Assembly: GCF_000186365.1 (NCBI RefSeq)
Contig: NC_014961.1
Span: 1,240,001 to 1,304,000 of the forward strand
Reading direction: 5' to 3'
From: Desulfurococcus mucosus DSM 2162
GTDB lineage: Archaea; Thermoproteota; Thermoprotei_A; Sulfolobales; Desulfurococcaceae
DNA length: 64,000 bases
Every line of letters begins with the position of its first letter. Position 1 is the stretch's first letter. The notes beneath the pieces are model-generated. The model saw only the letters and a program-made list of their open reading frames with translations. It had not been told where the DNA came from and did no database searches. Position numbers and translations under genes: made by a program. Shown one piece after another: positions 24,060-33,333 of the stretch.

Positions 24060-26270
24060 CTATGGTGACAGGAAGTCTTCGAGCTTCGGCGGCTCCGGCT
24101 TCAACCCCTTCCTAGTCCTGATCTTCGACACTAGATCCATCAGCATGCTCTCAGGCACCGGCGCCCACCTGCTGAACTCCTGGCCCCATATTGCTTTCCC
24201 AGCTGTAACGTTTCTCAGCATGTCGGCTATGTCGAACGACTCTGAGACAGGTATCTCAGCGATAACTCTTGCAGACGTCTCCATCTGCTGCACCTCTATG
24301 AGTTTACCCCTCTTCTTAGTTATCACTGTGGAGATGTTGCCGATGTACTCCATCGGGGTCCTTATATCTAGCTTCAGTATAGGCTCCAGTATAGCGGGCT
24401 TAGCCGTCAGGAAGCCTGCGAATATAGCGTTCCTCACAGCCGGGAATATCTGCGCCGGACCCCTGTGAGCCGGATCCTCGTGGACCACTGCATCATGGAG
24501 CACCACCTTCACTCCTCTCACAGGCTCCATTGCCAGGGGGCCCTCCTTCATTGCGAGCCTGAAGCCCTGGATAACAGTGTCCTTTATCTCTCTAAGATAC
24601 TGTACACCCGTCGTCATATCCACCAGCATGTTAAGGTTTTCATCGATAGCCATTATCCTCCTGGCCTCATCAGCATCCCAGCCGGCCTGCTCCCTCAGTA
24701 TCTTCGCTCTTTCACGTGCATCCATGTCCTCCACGATTATGCCCTCTGACATCAGTCTAAGGGTCTCCTCGTTCAAGGGTGCCACACTAATATAGAACTT
24801 GTTGTGCTTGTTAGGTGACTTCCCTTCGAAGACCTGGCTGCTCTCCCTAACCGTCTCCCTGTAGACTATGACCGGTGGGGATGCAACCACCTCCAGCCCG
24901 TAGAGATCCTTCAGCAGTGTGAGAGCTATCTCTATGTGGAGTGTCCCCACTCCGCTCAACAAGTATTCTCCCGTCTCCTCGTTTATCTTCACGATGAGGC
25001 TTGGGTCCTCTAGGTGCAGCTTGTAGAGTGCGTCGACGAGCTTTGTGAGCTGCTGCGGGTTCTTCGGCTCTATTGCAACCGTCACCACGGACTCCGTTAT
25101 CATCCTGAGCTTCTCGAAAGGCGTCATCGAGTCCTTGTACTTCATTGCGACAACCGTCTCACCAGACCTAGCCTTCTCGAGGCCGAGGGCGGCTGCAATG
25201 TTGCCGGCGGTTATTTCATCCGCTAGCTCCCTGTAGGGACCCATGTAGAGGCTTACCTGGAGCACTCTCTGCGGCACTCTCGCATTCACCAACCATACTT
25301 CTTCACCAGCCCTCAGGGTACCAGAGTATATTCTACCGGTTGCAACGAGCCCGGCGTGGGGGTCAACCCTTATATCGTTGACGAGCATTACGAGGGGGCC
25401 GTTTGGGTCGGCCTCCATCATGTATTTCACGGCTTCATGGTTGAGGTCGCCGTGCCATATCTTCGGGATCCTGTATCTCTGCGCGTCCCTCGGGTTCGGC
25501 ACGTATTTCACAACCATGTCTAGGATTGCCTCATGTAGGGGGGCAGCCTTCTGGAGCTCTGCGACAGCCTCCTTGCCCTTAGTGTAGACGTCCACTATGT
25601 CAGAGAACTTTATCCCCTTCTGCTGCACTAAAGGTATCGTGAGCCCCCAGCGATCCCTGGCTGAGCCGAAGGCGACCTGCCCCTTCATGGGGTCCAGGAG
25701 CCATGCCTTCTGGAACTCCTTGTCAGCATACGTGGCGATAAGGGTGTTCACGTCTTTAACTATCTGGACCAGCCTCTGCTGTATCTCATTCGGCGACAGC
25801 CTCAGCTCCTTTATCAACCTGTCAATCTTGTTTATGAATAATACTGGGCGAACCCTTTCCTCGAGAGCTACACGGAGATACATCTCGGTCTGCGTCATAA
25901 CGCCTTCAACAGCGTCGACAACCACTATGGCGCCGTCTATCACGCGCAGTGCACGTATAGTCTTCGACTGGAAGTCAACGTGTCCAGGCGTATCTATCAG
26001 GTTGATTAAGTATGGTTTACCCTTGTACTCGTGGTACAGGCTGGCATTGGCTGCTTTAACAGTCATCTGCCTCTTCTGCTCCACGTCAAGGTAGTCGAGT
26101 GCCAGTGCCTGACCAGCGATCTTCTCGGAGAGGAGTCCAGCGGCGCTGAGAAGCGAGTCCGAGAGCGTTGTCTTCCCGTGGTCCACGTGCGCCGTGATAC
26201 CTATGTTCCTGATCTGCTCTATATTCCTCATGATCTTCAATACTTCACTAGTCTGCTTGAATCTAACCAT
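24060..26270 (-). CDS. fusA: Translation elongation factor EF-2
   Basis: A 736-aa translocation GTPase. It has G1 [13 protein letters not shown]3 DTPGHVDF and G4 NKIDR in domain I, and the domain IV loop [18 protein letters not shown], whose terminal His region carries diphthamide in archaea and eukaryotes. The length is normal. A TATA box (TTTTTATAAT, near 26320 on the minus strand) lies about 50 bases before ATG 26270, so it starts its own transcript. A tRNA-Asn gene lies downstream. Confidence 0.97.
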   Translation of the reverse strand: MVRFKQTSEVLKIMRNIEQIRNIGITAHVDHGKTTLSDSLLSAAGLLSEKIAGQALALDYLDVEQKRQMTVKAANASLYHEYKGKPYLINLIDTPGHVDFQSKTIRALRVIDGAIVVVDAVEGVMTQTEMYLRVALEERVRPVLFINKIDRLIKELRLSPNEIQQRLVQIVKDVNTLIATYADKEFQKAWLLDPMKGQVAFGSARDRWGLTIPLVQQKGIKFSDIVDVYTKGKEAVAELQKAAPLHEAILDMVVKYVPNPRDAQRYRIPKIWHGDLNHEAVKYMMEADPNGPLVMLVNDIRVDPHAGLVATGRIYSGTLRAGEEVWLVNARVPQRVLQVSLYMGPYRELADEITAGNIAAALGLEKARSGETVVAMKYKDSMTPFEKLRMITESVVTVAIEPKNPQQLTKLVDALYKLHLEDPSLIVKINEETGEYLLSGVGTLHIEIALTLLKDLYGLEVVASPPVIVYRETVRESSQVFEGKSPNKHNKFYISVAPLNEETLRLMSEGIIVEDMDARERAKILREQAGWDADEARRIMAIDENLNMLVDMTTGVQYLREIKDTVIQGFRLAMKEGPLAMEPVRGVKVVLHDAVVHEDPAHRGPAQIFPAVRNAIFAGFLTAKPAILEPILKLDIRTPMEYIGNISTVITKKRGKLIEVQQMETSARVIAEIPVSESFDIADMLRNVTAGKAIWGQEFSRWAPVPESMLMDLVSKIRTRKGLKPEPPKLEDFLSP

Positions 26271-26357
26271 TACTCACCAGCCTCTTTCAACCTGTTTCAC
26301 GGAAATAAGCTTACCTGATTATAAAAACTTTCATGAAGCATCAGGGTTGAGGATTAT

Positions 26358-26669
26358 TCAAGACCTATACTTCTCTATCAGCTCCTCGAAAACGCTTCTC
26401 GCATAGTTTATGGCGTCCCGCAGCACCTGCCCGTAGTCGTAGATGTCGCCGAAGGGGCCTGAGGCCTCGAGGTCCAGGAGAAGGTTCACGTGGTCGCCTT
26501 CAACCTCCAGGCTCACAGTGGTATTGAAGACGCTTTTCCTCGGTAGCTTGGAGGAAAGATACTCGGACACCTTACGCTCTATCTCGGATGCTAGGTCCTC
26601 CAGCACGTCGCTCGTGAGTTCTTCCACACGTATTCTTCCAAGAGGGTTGCTAGCTCGTCGTGTATCCAT
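26358..26669 (-). CDS. DUF3194 family protein
   Basis: A 103-aa small acidic protein whose gene overlaps the 3' end of the prefoldin beta gene by 20 bases. DUF3194 proteins are archaea-specific and are found next to prefoldin beta in this superoperon, which is the main basis of the call. No motif reveals a function; predicted helices flank a central strand pair (FNTTVSLEVEGDHVNLLLDL). It is the last gene of the superoperon here. Confidence 0.75.
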   Translation of the reverse strand: MDTRRASNPLGRIRVEELTSDVLEDLASEIERKVSEYLSSKLPRKSVFNTTVSLEVEGDHVNLLLDLEASGPFGDIYDYGQVLRDAINYARSVFEELIEKYRS

Positions 26670-27015
26670 GCTTACTTAAAGCCTCCTTGATCCTCCCCTC
26701 TAAGTTGCCTGCCTCCTTGGTGAGGAAGTCCAATTGCTTACGGTACTTATCCCTCTTCACTGTGAGCAGCTCCTTCCTCTCCTCGAGTTCCTTAACCACG
26801 TCGGCTTTACTCTTCTTCACGAGTACATGGCCGAGTGCCTTGTACAGCTCGGCGTCGTCGCCGAGGTTCTTCAATGTCTCCAGAATGTTCTCTATATCGC
26901 TTAGCTCGGCCTCAATAATCCTCAGCTCGGCCTCCATCTTCGCCTTGTTCTCAAGGATCGACTGGTAGTGTATTATCATGTTCTGTACTTCCGGTGGAAG
27001 AGGCTTCTCACTCAT
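26650..27015 (-). CDS. pfdB: Prefoldin beta subunit
   Basis: A 121-aa chaperone subunit. Two long coiled-coil helices (PEVQNMIIHYQSILENKAKM and VKELEERKELLTVKRDKYRK start them) flank a short beta-hairpin region with AELYKALGHVLVKK, the classic beta-prefoldin layout. Prefoldin is an alpha2-beta4 hexamer that hands unfolded proteins to the thermosome. The start overlaps the stop of the Pcc1 gene by four bases. Confidence 0.93.
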   Translation of the reverse strand: MSEKPLPPEVQNMIIHYQSILENKAKMEAELRIIEAELSDIENILETLKNLGDDAELYKALGHVLVKKSKADVVKELEERKELLTVKRDKYRKQLDFLTKEAGNLEGRIKEALSKHGYTTS

Positions 27016-27227
27016 CCCTTAAGCACCTCTACCACATCTAATAGCATGAGCAACATATTTATAGAGCTGTTATTTAAGGCTTTCAAGGAGCCAGCGTCCC
27101 TACACGAGAGCCTCAGGACGAGTACACTGCCATTCAACACTGCCCCGCCCCTGCACCCCTCAGGCATATCCTCGAGATCCGGCTTAAGGGCGGAGGCTAC
27201 TGGTGCAGCGGCGTCCCCTGCCTCCAC
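27012..27227 (-). CDS. pcc1: KEOPS subunit Pcc1
   Basis: A small dimerisation subunit of KEOPS, the complex that makes t6A at tRNA position 37. ALKPDLEDMPEGCRGG and SLKALNNSSINMLLMLLDVVE match the Pcc1 core. The start is a problem: GTG 27227 gives 71 aa and omits the first beta-strand. The frame stays open upstream and encodes SEVVEVEYLVEAGDAA, which looks like that strand, but it has no ATG, GTG or TTG there. Either an unusual start is used or this protein is shortened. The gene lies between the Brix and prefoldin beta genes, its usual archaeal place. A Pcc1-like paralog is at 38296. Confidence 0.8.
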   Translation of the reverse strand: MEAGDAAAPVASALKPDLEDMPEGCRGGAVLNGSVLVLRLSCRDAGSLKALNNSSINMLLMLLDVVEVLKG

Positions 27228-27249
27228 CAGGTACTCTACTTCAACTACT

Positions 27250-27783
27250 TCACTTATAGAGCACCACCCTTGAAACCCGTATCACGGGACCCACCCGGTG
27301 CCCCGTGGAGCTGTGGAACTCCATGTGAATGCACTCCCTGTCCTCCAGCAGTATCTTGACGTCTGGTTGAGCAGCCGACGCCTTCGACGTAATAGTCAAC
27401 AGTACATCGGCTAGCTCGAAGCACTCATCAGTGGAGCATCCATCGTAGTCAACCCCGATCGTCCTAGGATTGTAGACTCTCTGTGAATCAGGGATCTCCC
27501 TTGAGAGCCTGACCCCTTTAAGCAGGATAACAGCCATTTCAACTGCCCTAGGGGGAAGCACAGCGGAGTCAACCCTGTAGATGTTGAGCAGTGACGGGTT
27601 CCCTCTTTTCTCGCCGACTACAAGTATGAAGGAGACCCTGCTCCTATAGGCCTCTGTAACCAGGTCGTCTATGGTCTTCTTGCCGCGGGTAACCCTCACG
27701 GAGTTCGGGAAGACTGACGAGAGATCCTTGGTGAAAGACCTGGTTCTCTGTGAAGGCCTGTGCGATGTGGTTACAAGGATCAA
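27250..27783 (-). CDS. Brix-domain ribosome biogenesis protein
   Basis: A 177-aa single Brix-domain protein, the archaeal relative of Imp4/Brix factors in rRNA maturation. It opens with MILVTTSHRPSQRTRSFTKDL and continues with TRGKKTIDDLVTEA, matching the start of the domain; it ends with VIRVSRVVLYK. The gene follows L37Ae by five bases within the superoperon. It probably binds pre-rRNA or assembling ribosomes. Confidence 0.88.
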   Translation of the reverse strand: MILVTTSHRPSQRTRSFTKDLSSVFPNSVRVTRGKKTIDDLVTEAYRSRVSFILVVGEKRGNPSLLNIYRVDSAVLPPRAVEMAVILLKGVRLSREIPDSQRVYNPRTIGVDYDGCSTDECFELADVLLTITSKASAAQPDVKILLEDRECIHMEFHSSTGHRVGPVIRVSRVVLYK

Positions 27784-27788
27784 GTAGT

Positions 27789-28052
27789 CTACTCCCTTAC
27801 AATGATGTCTGGGAAGAGCTTCGCTACCTCGGTCTTAGGCGTGTACGCGCCGCCAACCCATTTAGCACCGCACTTCCTGCACGTCCAGATCCCTGTGCTA
27901 AGCCTCACCACTCTCCCCTTGTAGCCGCAGAAGGGGCATGTGTGGGGAGCGTAGCGTTTCTCCAGTATGTCGCGGACCTTCTTCCTGAGGGTTGAACCAT
28001 ATCTCGCACCATATCTCCCAGCTATTCCGACAACCTTGGTTCTACCCATAAG
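27789..28052 (-). CDS. rpl37ae: Ribosomal protein L37Ae
   Basis: An 87-aa zinc-ribbon protein of the large subunit. MGRTKVVGIAGRYGARYG starts it, and the zinc site is CPFC...CRKC, followed by WVGGAYTP. ATG 28052 is chosen because GGTGAT lies nine bases before; an in-frame ATG sits at 28061. It follows the Rrp42 gene. Confidence 0.95.
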   Translation of the reverse strand, partial: LMGRTKVVGIAGRYGARYGSTLRKKVRDILEKRYAPHTCPFCGYKGRVVRLSTGIWTCRKCGAKWVGGAYTPKTEVAKLFPDIIVRE

Positions 28053-28062
28053 CAGCATCACC

Positions 28063-28923
28063 CTACTCTGACACTAGGGGTTTCATGTATTCACCAGGGT
28101 TATTTAATATTTTCCTCAACAGCTCTATGAGATCCCTCCCCTTGGATAACGCCGTGTTCACAGCGTTTTCAAGCGTGTTCCTCGAGAACCCCTTCATCCC
28201 CCTCTTCTGCACGCCGCAGATTCTCCCGGCTTCATCTACAGCGATGGTTAGGAAGGAGTCTAACACGGCTTCCTCCTCGAGGGATGGGTCGACCACAATG
28301 GTGTCACCGTATATACCCATGGTGACCGTTACCACGAGGGTGTTTATCGGTAGAGGCCCCGTCTGCTTGGTGTTGTCAACCCTGTACCCGGTTTCAGTCT
28401 TCACTAAACCAGGGATTCTCGCGGTTGCCAAGGCCAGCATTGACGCCATCATGCTTGCATCCGTTATATTACCCTGGTGGTCTACGAGGTAGATGTCGTC
28501 GAACACCACCCATACTACTTTACCTGGCTCCACTACTAGCGTGTCAAGCTTAACGGCCTTGGGCTCCCTTAGGGATCGATCAATGATCCTCGCTATCTCT
28601 ATTGAGTTCTCGTCCGGTGGACCCGGCTCGAACGAGGGGGATGCCAATGGAACGAACTCAGCGTGTACTTGGAGAACCCCTTCATTAGGTCTATCAGGGA
28701 ACGGCTCACCTAGCTCCAGTTTCACACCGGCTATTACCTGGGTTCCACCGAGCCTTACAAGGGAGCTCCCCGATGCCTTCTGTATAGGGTTCAACACTAC
28801 TTCCAGCGGCCTGTAGTCGTAGAGGCCTCTGCCATCTATTCTCTCCCCTCTCTTAATGGATTTAATGATGTTCTCAACCTGTAGCCGAGGTAGGAGGGGT
28901 TCTTTCTCGGGTGTTATGCTCAA
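28063..28923 (-). CDS. rrp42: Exosome subunit Rrp42
   Basis: A 286-aa RNase PH-fold protein, the non-catalytic partner of Rrp41 in the hexameric ring. ERIDGRGLYDYRPLEV and GSSLVRLGGTQVIAGVKLEL match the family start; LVDHQGNITDASMMASMLAL is conserved further on. It begins at TTG 28923, two bases after the Rrp41 stop. The pair forms the ring that degrades RNA 3' to 5'. Confidence 0.95.
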   Translation of the reverse strand: MSITPEKEPLLPRLQVENIIKSIKRGERIDGRGLYDYRPLEVVLNPIQKASGSSLVRLGGTQVIAGVKLELGEPFPDRPNEGVLQVHAEFVPLASPSFEPGPPDENSIEIARIIDRSLREPKAVKLDTLVVEPGKVVWVVFDDIYLVDHQGNITDASMMASMLALATARIPGLVKTETGYRVDNTKQTGPLPINTLVVTVTMGIYGDTIVVDPSLEEEAVLDSFLTIAVDEAGRICGVQKRGMKGFSRNTLENAVNTALSKGRDLIELLRKILNNPGEYMKPLVSE

Positions 28924-28925
28924 CC

Positions 28926-29657
28926 CTACTTCACCTCCTCAAGCATCTTAAGGTACTTGCGGTACATGGCTTCCTTAGCCACCTTGTAGATTTGTTCAAC
29001 TCCTTTGAAAGCCATCTCCATGGCCTGCTTGAATTCCTCGGGTGTTAAAACACCGTTGAGCTGGAGCAGGACTATTTCATTAGTGTTCGGCGCGATCCCC
29101 ACGGGGAGATCGGCCTCACCGTACTCGTCTTCAAGCTCATTTATATCTAGGACCAGTACGCCGCCGACTTTTCCAACGGCGACGCCGATGACGAGGTCTT
29201 TCATCGGTATCCCTGCATCGGCTAATGCTAGTGATGCAGCAGTTAACCCTGCTGTCCTGGTGCCGCCGTCTGCCTGAAGTATCTCTATGAATACATCTAT
29301 ACTGGCCCTCGGGTATTGTGTTGTGAAGACCACTGACTCCAGTGCTTCACGTATCACCTTGGAGAGCTCTATCTCCCTCCTAGATGGGGCGGGTGACTTG
29401 CGCTCGCTCGTGGAGAAGGGTGCCATATGGTATCTTACTCTGAGCACTGCGCGGTCGGGTAGGCTTATATGCTTCGGCATAGCCTCCCTTGGACCGTAGA
29501 CGGCTGCCAGCGCCTTCGTATTACCGTATTCCACCAGTGCGCTCCCGTTAGCGTTCTTTAAAACCCCTATGGCTATCCTCACGGGGCGAAGCTCGTCTGG
29601 TCTCCGCCCGTCAACCCTTAACCCGTCCTCTCTGAGTAAGACTGGTTTTTCACTCAT
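28926..29657 (-). CDS. rrp41: Exosome catalytic subunit Rrp41
   Basis: A 243-aa RNase PH-fold phosphorolytic exoribonuclease. It contains [16 protein letters not shown], the RNA-binding and catalytic stretch [23 protein letters not shown], and the conserved [20 protein letters not shown]. Its start overlaps the Rrp4 stop by four bases, and Rrp42 follows directly, which keeps the ring and cap subunits in one operon. Confidence 0.96.
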   Translation of the reverse strand: MSEKPVLLREDGLRVDGRRPDELRPVRIAIGVLKNANGSALVEYGNTKALAAVYGPREAMPKHISLPDRAVLRVRYHMAPFSTSERKSPAPSRREIELSKVIREALESVVFTTQYPRASIDVFIEILQADGGTRTAGLTAASLALADAGIPMKDLVIGVAVGKVGGVLVLDINELEDEYGEADLPVGIAPNTNEIVLLQLNGVLTPEEFKQAMEMAFKGVEQIYKVAKEAMYRKYLKMLEEVK

Positions 29658-30379
29658 TTGCTTCCACCCAGCTTCGACTCTAGGAATCCACGTACCTCCT
29701 CTGTTAATCCACGCATGTGTGCTTTCGATTCAATGAGTCTTATCGCCTGTATTAAAACTTTAGTGGTGTGTTCATCCCTGCACTTCAACCACACGTATCC
29801 GTTTTGAGCAATCGTTATATCGCATCCACTAGTGGATGTCAGGATGTTATACATGCTGCCCTTCCTCCCCACGAGCCTAGCCACCTTGCTGGGCTTGACC
29901 TCGACGACAACGCCGTCCACTATTTTCCCAAGCCCCTTCCCCTTCATGGTTAAAACAGGGTCCCTTGACCTGTCGAAGACAGCTATCTTTGCCAGTATGA
30001 AGTCGCCTACATCCAGGTAGTTTCTAAGGTTATGCATTATCGGGTTAAACCCTTCTATCACGTCTGAGCCGGGTAGCACAGCCTTGTATGGAGCCCTTAT
30101 GTCAACGCTCCACGCGGTTATCCCCACGCCGTTTACAACGCCTATTACCAGGTCGTCTTTCCTAGGGTAATATATGCTTTCAAGAGGAATCACGTTGACA
30201 TCCTTATCCTCAATGTAGACGACGCCTAGTACATCGCTGTAAACCCTTCCTCCTAGGACGTAGATGTGTTTCTCAGGATACCTCTTAAGCTCCTGCGGGG
30301 CCGCCTCCTCCAGTACAGCTAGGCAGTCCCCCGGCCTAACTAGTTGTCTATCTGCTACAAGGATCTTCACATCGATCAC
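29654..30379 (-). CDS. rrp4: Exosome RNA-binding cap subunit Rrp4
   Basis: A 241-aa protein with an N-terminal strand region, a central S1 domain ([20 protein letters not shown] lies in it) and a C-terminal KH domain ([20 protein letters not shown], with GRKG as the KH loop). It caps the exosome ring and feeds RNA into it. It overlaps both the SBDS gene before it and rrp41 after it by four bases. Confidence 0.94.
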   Translation of the reverse strand: MIDVKILVADRQLVRPGDCLAVLEEAAPQELKRYPEKHIYVLGGRVYSDVLGVVYIEDKDVNVIPLESIYYPRKDDLVIGVVNGVGITAWSVDIRAPYKAVLPGSDVIEGFNPIMHNLRNYLDVGDFILAKIAVFDRSRDPVLTMKGKGLGKIVDGVVVEVKPSKVARLVGRKGSMYNILTSTSGCDITIAQNGYVWLKCRDEHTTKVLIQAIRLIESKAHMRGLTEEVRGFLESKLGGSK

Positions 30380-31071
30380 CCTATGCTCAGTATCTTGACT
30401 TCACCGCTACCCTTGGTCAACGCGTTGACCCTATCTATTAACTCCTGCTGTAGTCCAGCAGGTATCTCGAGCTCCATGTAGAGGCTCCCGTCTTCACGCC
30501 ACTGAACCTTCTTGCTTACACCGAAGGATTGAAGCGGCTTCAAAGCCTTACCAGCGTGCTCACTGGGTATCCTAACCGCTACATAGGCTTTCGCAACCTT
30601 GATCGGTATGACCTTAGCCAGCTGTGAAACAATGTGCTCCATCTGCTGCTCCGCAGGCTTATAGGGGTCTATTGTCACCCTAGCCTGCTCCATGGCTAGT
30701 TCAAGCCTCTTTAAGGGTATGGGTAGCTTGGTCTTAGGGTCCACGGCGTTCCTAGCTATCAAGTTGAGGATCTGCGCCTTCTTCTCCTCGAGGAGCTTCC
30801 TCCTCTGCTCGGTTGTCAATTGCAGCTCGCCGCGCTTCACGATCTCGAGTGCAACAGTCCTCGGGTCATCTGTTCCAAAGACCTCCCTCATGGACTCCGG
30901 GGATGCCTTCAAACCCTTCCTGGCATCCTTGTACACGAAGTCCCCTGCGATGGCTTCATCTATGCTGACGGGCTTCCCCTCCTTGATTTTAAGCGCTAGA
31001 TCCGGGTCCACGAGGACCTCGAACCTATGCCCCTTGGCCTCGTAGCGTGCGATGACCAGCTTCTCCTTCAT
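30376..31071 (-). CDS. sdo1: SBDS/Sdo1 ribosome maturation protein
   Basis: A 231-aa three-domain protein homologous to human SBDS, which releases the anti-association factor eIF6/aIF6 from the large subunit. The FYSH domain contains VIARYEAKGHRFEVLVDPDLAL and DEAIAGDFVYKDARKG. The middle part carries TTEQRRKLLEEKKAQILNLI, and the C-terminal ferredoxin-like domain runs to the end. It is the first gene after psmA in the superoperon, 41 bases away. Confidence 0.94.
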   Translation of the reverse strand: MKEKLVIARYEAKGHRFEVLVDPDLALKIKEGKPVSIDEAIAGDFVYKDARKGLKASPESMREVFGTDDPRTVALEIVKRGELQLTTEQRRKLLEEKKAQILNLIARNAVDPKTKLPIPLKRLELAMEQARVTIDPYKPAEQQMEHIVSQLAKVIPIKVAKAYVAVRIPSEHAGKALKPLQSFGVSKKVQWREDGSLYMELEIPAGLQQELIDRVNALTKGSGEVKILSIG

Positions 31072-31112
31072 GGTTTAAAAACCCCTTTCAGAGCCATGGG
31101 ATCAGGGATTGG

Positions 31113-31853
31113 TTAAGCCTTTAATTTACCCTCCTTCTCGAGCTCTTCAACATACCTTCTTATCTCCTCATGTGTAAGGATCTTGAAGCGCTTGCTCTCA
31201 GTGTCAACGTAGCCTATCTCCATGTAGTCCTCGTAGGGTTTACCCTCGACTATCCCGGCTAGTGTGAGCACCGTCAGCTTCAATGATTCATCCACATCTA
31301 GGTCGTACTTGTAGTTCTTCTCGAGGAACTCGATCACATTGTTACTCTTCTCGCCGATCGCTGTGGCATAGTAGCTGAGGTATCTTCCACTAGGCTCCGT
31401 CATGAATAACTGGGTGCCCTTCTCGTCGACTCCAGCTATGATCATTGCGACACCGAAGGGTCTGACGCCGGCGTGCTGCGTGTAAGCCTGTTTAACGTCG
31501 CAGACTAGTTTAGCAAGGTATTCGACTGGCGCAGGCTCATCGTAGTAGAACCTGTGGAGGAGTGCTTGACTTATAGCGTAGTTTATAAGGATTCTTCCAT
31601 CGCCAGCCATGCCGGCGTAGCTGGCCCCCACGTGGTCATCTATCTTGAAGATTTTCTGTATTGCCTTCTCGTCGACGAGAGGGGTTATCTTCCTCTTCTC
31701 GGCTGCCACTATTGATGCACTCTTCGTCCTTATACCTATGGTGGTCCATCCTCTCCTCACTGCTTCGAAAGCATACTCGACCTGGTAGATCCGTCCGTCC
31801 GGTGAGAATATCGTTATAGCTCTATCATATGCTGCAGCCATGGAGAAACCCAT
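31113..31853 (-). CDS. psmA: 20S proteasome alpha subunit
   Basis: A 246-aa subunit of the outer proteasome rings. The frame opens at 31898, but MGFSMAAAYDRAITIFSPDG starting at ATG 31853 is the natural start, with the alpha-type signature SPDGRIYQVEYAFEAVRRG. The N-terminal extension that gates the chamber is present. It heads the superoperon that continues with SBDS and exosome genes, coupling protein and RNA turnover. The tail ends EELEKEGKLKA. Confidence 0.95.
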   Translation of the reverse strand: MGFSMAAAYDRAITIFSPDGRIYQVEYAFEAVRRGWTTIGIRTKSASIVAAEKRKITPLVDEKAIQKIFKIDDHVGASYAGMAGDGRILINYAISQALLHRFYYDEPAPVEYLAKLVCDVKQAYTQHAGVRPFGVAMIIAGVDEKGTQLFMTEPSGRYLSYYATAIGEKSNNVIEFLEKNYKYDLDVDESLKLTVLTLAGIVEGKPYEDYMEIGYVDTESKRFKILTHEEIRRYVEELEKEGKLKA

Positions 31854-31949
31854 ATTCAACACACCACTCTGAGTCCTGGCTAACTCTACATGTCGCAACG
31901 CGTTTTTAACTCTTAACGGTTGGCTACGGGCATAGGCTTCGAGGAGTAT

Positions 31950-32009
31950 TGATCAGATCGTCGCGAAGCAATCATCCATCCTCATTCTGGAGCGGCGTCA
32001 TCATCCATC
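31950..32009 (-). ncRNA. Candidate box C/D guide sRNA
   Basis: Read on the minus strand, the segment has C box ATGATGA (31998-32004), a 12-nt guide, a D'-like ATGA, a C'-like ATGATTG, another 12-nt guide and D box CTGA (31953-31956). Two 12-nt spacings match archaeal dual-guide sRNAs for 2'-O-methylation, although D' and C' are imperfect. A TATA box (ATTTAATAAG, 32031-32040) is about 26 bases before the expected 5' end, supporting an independent transcript. Targets were not identified. It lies in the spacer between psmA and tRNA-Leu. Confidence 0.55.
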
Positions 32010-32102
32010 CTTTAATAGAGTAGTGGAGGCCTTATTAAATGACCCGGCGTTCTTCTACGAGGTTTTTAACCCCCTTACCAGCAATAATTACTCGGGAGAG
32101 AC

Positions 32103-32187
32103 GCGGGGGTGCCCGAGCTCGGTCAAAGGGGGCGGACTTAAGATCCGCTGGCACAGGCCTGCGTGGGTTCAAATCCCACCCCCCGCA
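32103..32187 (+). tRNA. tRNA-Leu (anticodon TAA)
   Basis: The cloverleaf has acceptor GCGGGGG/CCCCCGC, anticodon stem GCGGA/TCCGC with loop CTTAAGA, a long variable arm and T arm GTGGG-TTCAAAT-CCCAC; discriminator A. There is no intron and no encoded CCA. It converges with the Pop5 gene. Confidence 0.96.
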
Positions 32188-32199
32188 TAACCCACTCCC

Positions 32200-32670
32200 T
32201 TAACGCTTTCTTTCAACCGCCTCCCTGCATTTACGGAGGGAGCCACAGGTCTTCAACGGTATCACCACGCATTTACTGTCACCCACATGTTTAAGGGCGC
32301 CTAGCACGGCCACCGTGTGATCCCTGTAGAGGTGGCTGGTTCTCAGCACGCCTGCCTGCTTATCCTCGAGGAACAGTATCAGCTGTGGGGACGCCTTCTG
32401 GAGAGTGCTTTTCCCAAAGTACTCCGTGTAAAGCCTTGTGAACGCATCCTCTAAGACCCCTTTATCAACGGGTTTATCGCACACGAGGGAGAAGGCAATG
32501 TAGCGTTTCCTCGGTTTAACAATGACCTCTTTACCGGATCCCTTGAGGAGTACGGCTGCTCTAATGGCGCGTGAAGCAGTCCCGTAGGCTTTAACTGAGA
32601 CTGCGAGCGCTAGAATGGATGCTGTCAACGCTGCTACAGCTATGTATATTGATGCATCCACGGGGTCCAT
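32200..32670 (-). CDS. RNase P subunit Pop5 with an N-terminal membrane helix
   Basis: A 156-aa protein whose residues from about 52 on match Pop5: PRKRYIAFSLVCDKP, FTRLYTEYFGKSTLQKASPQ, and TSHLYRDHTVAVLGALKHVG. Preceding it is a hydrophobic stretch (SIYIAVAALTASILALAVSV), long enough for one transmembrane helix, then a basic linker. All possible start codons (ATG 32670, an early GTG and a TTG inside the hydrophobic stretch) lie before or within it; none lies between it and the Pop5 domain, so at least part is translated. Pop5 pairs with Rpp30 in RNase P, and the Rpp30 gene is directly upstream. The helix suggests membrane attachment of the tRNA 5'-processing enzyme. Confidence 0.85.
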   Translation of the reverse strand: MDPVDASIYIAVAALTASILALAVSVKAYGTASRAIRAAVLLKGSGKEVIVKPRKRYIAFSLVCDKPVDKGVLEDAFTRLYTEYFGKSTLQKASPQLILFLEDKQAGVLRTSHLYRDHTVAVLGALKHVGDSKCVVIPLKTCGSLRKCREAVERKR

Positions 32671-32703
32671 GCGTTACACGCTCCACTCTTCAACGATGGA
32701 TCG

Positions 32704-33315
32704 CTAACTATATATGTGTTCCAGTATTTTCTTCGAGGCCATGAGTTGCAGGGGTGCAGCAGTAATAGAGGCTAGCGCCGTCTGCCTCGGCACATCATAC
32801 ATTGATGAAAGCATGCTCACGATGACATACGGGTGGTATAGCTCCCACCACCACCTAGCCCCCGAACCCGTTACAAGCCTAATACCCATCCGTAACGCCA
32901 GGTTTACCCTCCTGTAGAACTGGCCTCCTTTAACGTCATCCAACCTGAGGAAATCCCCCACGGATACCTCGAGGGGCTTGCCGTAAGTCTTCATAGCGCT
33001 GAACTGCTTCTTATCGAAGAACTCGATGTTTCCGCCGGTCATGACAATGGTGTCTATTCTCTCGTCGTGGGCACTCCACCTTGCCACCCTCAGGGATAAT
33101 GGTGTAACAGCTATGTATGCGGAGCCCCCGTGCTCAGCTAGGATGCTCCTTAACTCGGCGACATCCCCGGTCGCCGCGTCAACCCTCCTCACGACGGCCA
33201 CCCCGTTGAACCCCGCCTGCTCCACCCCACTGCATGCAACTAGTTTAAAGCCGAGTCTCCTAGCATGCTTCAATACATCTCCATCGCATCTCGCAATATT
33301 GACGTCTATGAACAC
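32704..33315 (-). CDS. RNase P subunit Rpp30
   Basis: A 203-aa TIM-barrel-like RNase P protein. It starts MFIDVNIARCDGDVLKHA and shows DTIVMTGGNIEFFDKKQFSAM, LEVSVGDFLRL and ALRMGIRLVTGSG, matching the Rpp30 family (normally 200-240 aa in archaea). It lies 33 bases before the Pop5 gene and 18 after a COG1325 gene. It starts with GTG 33315. It assists the catalytic RNA in 5' maturation of pre-tRNA. Confidence 0.92.
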   Translation of the reverse strand: MFIDVNIARCDGDVLKHARRLGFKLVACSGVEQAGFNGVAVVRRVDAATGDVAELRSILAEHGGSAYIAVTPLSLRVARWSAHDERIDTIVMTGGNIEFFDKKQFSAMKTYGKPLEVSVGDFLRLDDVKGGQFYRRVNLALRMGIRLVTGSGARWWWELYHPYVIVSMLSSMYDVPRQTALASITAAPLQLMASKKILEHIYS

Positions 33316-33333
33316 TTAAACCCCCTTCGCTAA

